The notes below the pieces were generated by a model that saw only the letters and a list, made by a program, of their open reading frames with translations, was not told the DNA's origin and made no database searches. Source: Hohaiivirga sp031546825 (GTDB lineage Bacteria > Pseudomonadota > Alphaproteobacteria > Rhizobiales > Beijerinckiaceae). Taken from it: a stretch of DNA of 64,000 bases. Made by a program: the position numbers and the translations under genes. The stretch lies in assembly GCA_031546825.1 (NCBI GenBank), contig JAVBJU010000002.1, forward strand, positions 1 to 64,000, given 5' to 3'. Positions 63,270-64,000 of the stretch are shown here, piece by piece (within the stretch, counting starts at the first letter, position 1; every line of letters starts with the position of its first letter).

Positions 63270-64000
63270 TCAGGTCTGGCCCGGCTTGAGCTTGTAAAAA
63301 ATGTGGCGGCCGATCACATCCATGCGTTTCAAGCTCTTGGCCCAATAGGGCTTGACGTAATCGGCATGATAATGGGTCGCGCCGCCCACATCGGTCAGGT
63401 AAGTTTTACCCTCGAGAACTGAATCGGCCACGCGCTTCGCCTGGGTCCAGGATTCCGACTCGTTGGTGATGAGTGCCTTGCCTTCACAGGCGAAGGTGAA
63501 CTGGCAGGCCAAGTGCCGGTGGCGGTTCTGGTAGACTACGCCGCAAATTGTTTTGGGATAGAGGCCGCTCTTCACCCGATTGAGCACCACCTGAGCAACC
63601 GCTGCCTGCCCCTCAGGCGACTCGCTGCGGGCTTCGAAATAGACCGCTTCAGCCAGGCACTTCTTTTCGCTCTCCCAGCTGGTAGCGGCGACGAGGGCGG
63701 TATAATTTGGCGGAATGCGATCATCCACCTCACCGCTCAGGCCAAAGAACGAAACGGGTGCTGCTGCAATTTCTTCCGGCATCTCGTCGATGGGAGCCGG
63801 AGTGGCCGAAGACATGGCAACGGCTGCGGGTACGGCAGGCGTCGAGCCATCCCCCATGGCGACAGTGATGCCTGAACCGGTGGACCCGGCAGAGGTCGCG
63901 ACCAGCGATTGCGCGTAACTCGCGACAGCGTAGATCGCCTCTTCTTCGGCTTCGTCATCGTGCCTAAAAACTTCGAGGCCTCCGGGCGCGTCGTCGAGTT
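63270..64000 (-). CDS. SleB-type cell wall hydrolase, 5' end beyond the window
   Basis: The minus-strand frame stays open to base 64000, so only the C-terminal 243 or so residues are seen. After an Ala/Glu/Ser-rich linker, the Hydrolase_2 (SleB) domain runs over the last 140 residues: CLAEAVYFEARSE, GQAAVAQVVLNRVKSGLYP, ICGVVYQN, CQFTFAC and ATHYHADYVKPYWA. The Glu of AEAVYFEARSE is the expected lytic residue. It likely cleaves peptidoglycan as a muramidase/transglycosylase. An ATG at 63857 is internal to the open frame and is probably not the start. Confidence 0.9.
   Translation of the reverse strand, partial: LDDAPGGLEVFRHDDEAEEEAIYAVASYAQSLVATSAGSTGSGITVAMGDGSTPAVPAAVAMSSATPAPIDEMPEEIAAAPVSFFGLSGEVDDRIPPNYTALVAATSWESEKKCLAEAVYFEARSESPEGQAAVAQVVLNRVKSGLYPKTICGVVYQNRHRHLACQFTFACEGKALITNESESWTQAKRVADSVLEGKTYLTDVGGATHYHADYVKPYWAKSLKRMDVIGRHIFYKLKPGQT

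Overview
The window looks like a chromosome segment of an alphaproteobacterium of the order Hyphomicrobiales (rhizobia/Brucella-like group). Pointers are high G+C housekeeping genes (dxs, tlyA, sodC, bioMNY, kdp), DUF2585 and SRAP proteins, intergenic palindromic repeats of the rhizobial mosaic (RIME/Bru-RS-like) type, and a NepR-like reading frame beside an ECF sigma factor. I cannot fix the genus from sequence alone. No rRNA, tRNA or complete transposon was seen.

Layout. 1-6165: a complete type II-C CRISPR-Cas locus. It has an array of at least 21 identical 36-bp repeats closed by a rho-independent terminator, then cas2, cas1 and a compact 1060-residue cas9 on the minus strand, and a divergent tracrRNA gene with its own promoter and terminator. 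6376-11311: housekeeping genes (xseB, dxs, sodC, tlyA, a TrmA/RlmD-like RNA methyltransferase). 11455-20429: a ten-gene minus-strand catabolic operon. It combines a polar-amino-acid-type ABC importer with two hydroxyacid dehydrogenases, an SDR, a TIM-barrel isomerase/epimerase, a PfkB kinase and a GntR regulator. A perfect 20-bp palindrome lies upstream of its first gene and an apparent IS21-like relic lies beyond that. 20974-22569: SRAP protein and D-amino-acid transaminase. 22802-26739: hen1-pnkp, a bacterial RNA-repair pair. 26930-29281: biotin importer bioMNY plus a DUF4279 gene. 29420-30598: SCO protein and DUF2585 membrane protein. 30835-38852: kdpFABCDE preceded by a 26-codon membrane micropeptide gene.

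38957-41955: a TRAP transporter (binding protein and fused DctQM permease) directly behind a TPP riboswitch whose 3' end contains the ribosome binding site. This implies a thiamine-related substrate. 42100-42725: two tandem paralogous small exported cysteine proteins. 42758-47067: an RND efflux pump and its adaptor. 47436-50207: small exported protein, lipoprotein alpha/beta hydrolase, NepR-like frame and ECF sigma factor. 50430-54999: glutamate/aspartate ABC importer gltIJKL and an M20 carboxypeptidase. 55038-57523: two-component system and a small membrane protein. 57855-64000: beta-carbonic anhydrase, acyl-CoA dehydrogenase, Sua5, WrbA, LysR regulator, and a SleB-type cell wall hydrolase cut by the window edge.

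The points most worth following are the TPP-riboswitch-controlled TRAP transporter, the fully readable type II-C locus with its small Cas9, the substrate-unknown catabolic operon with its palindromic operator, the NepR-like/ECF pair, and the micropeptide ahead of kdpF.
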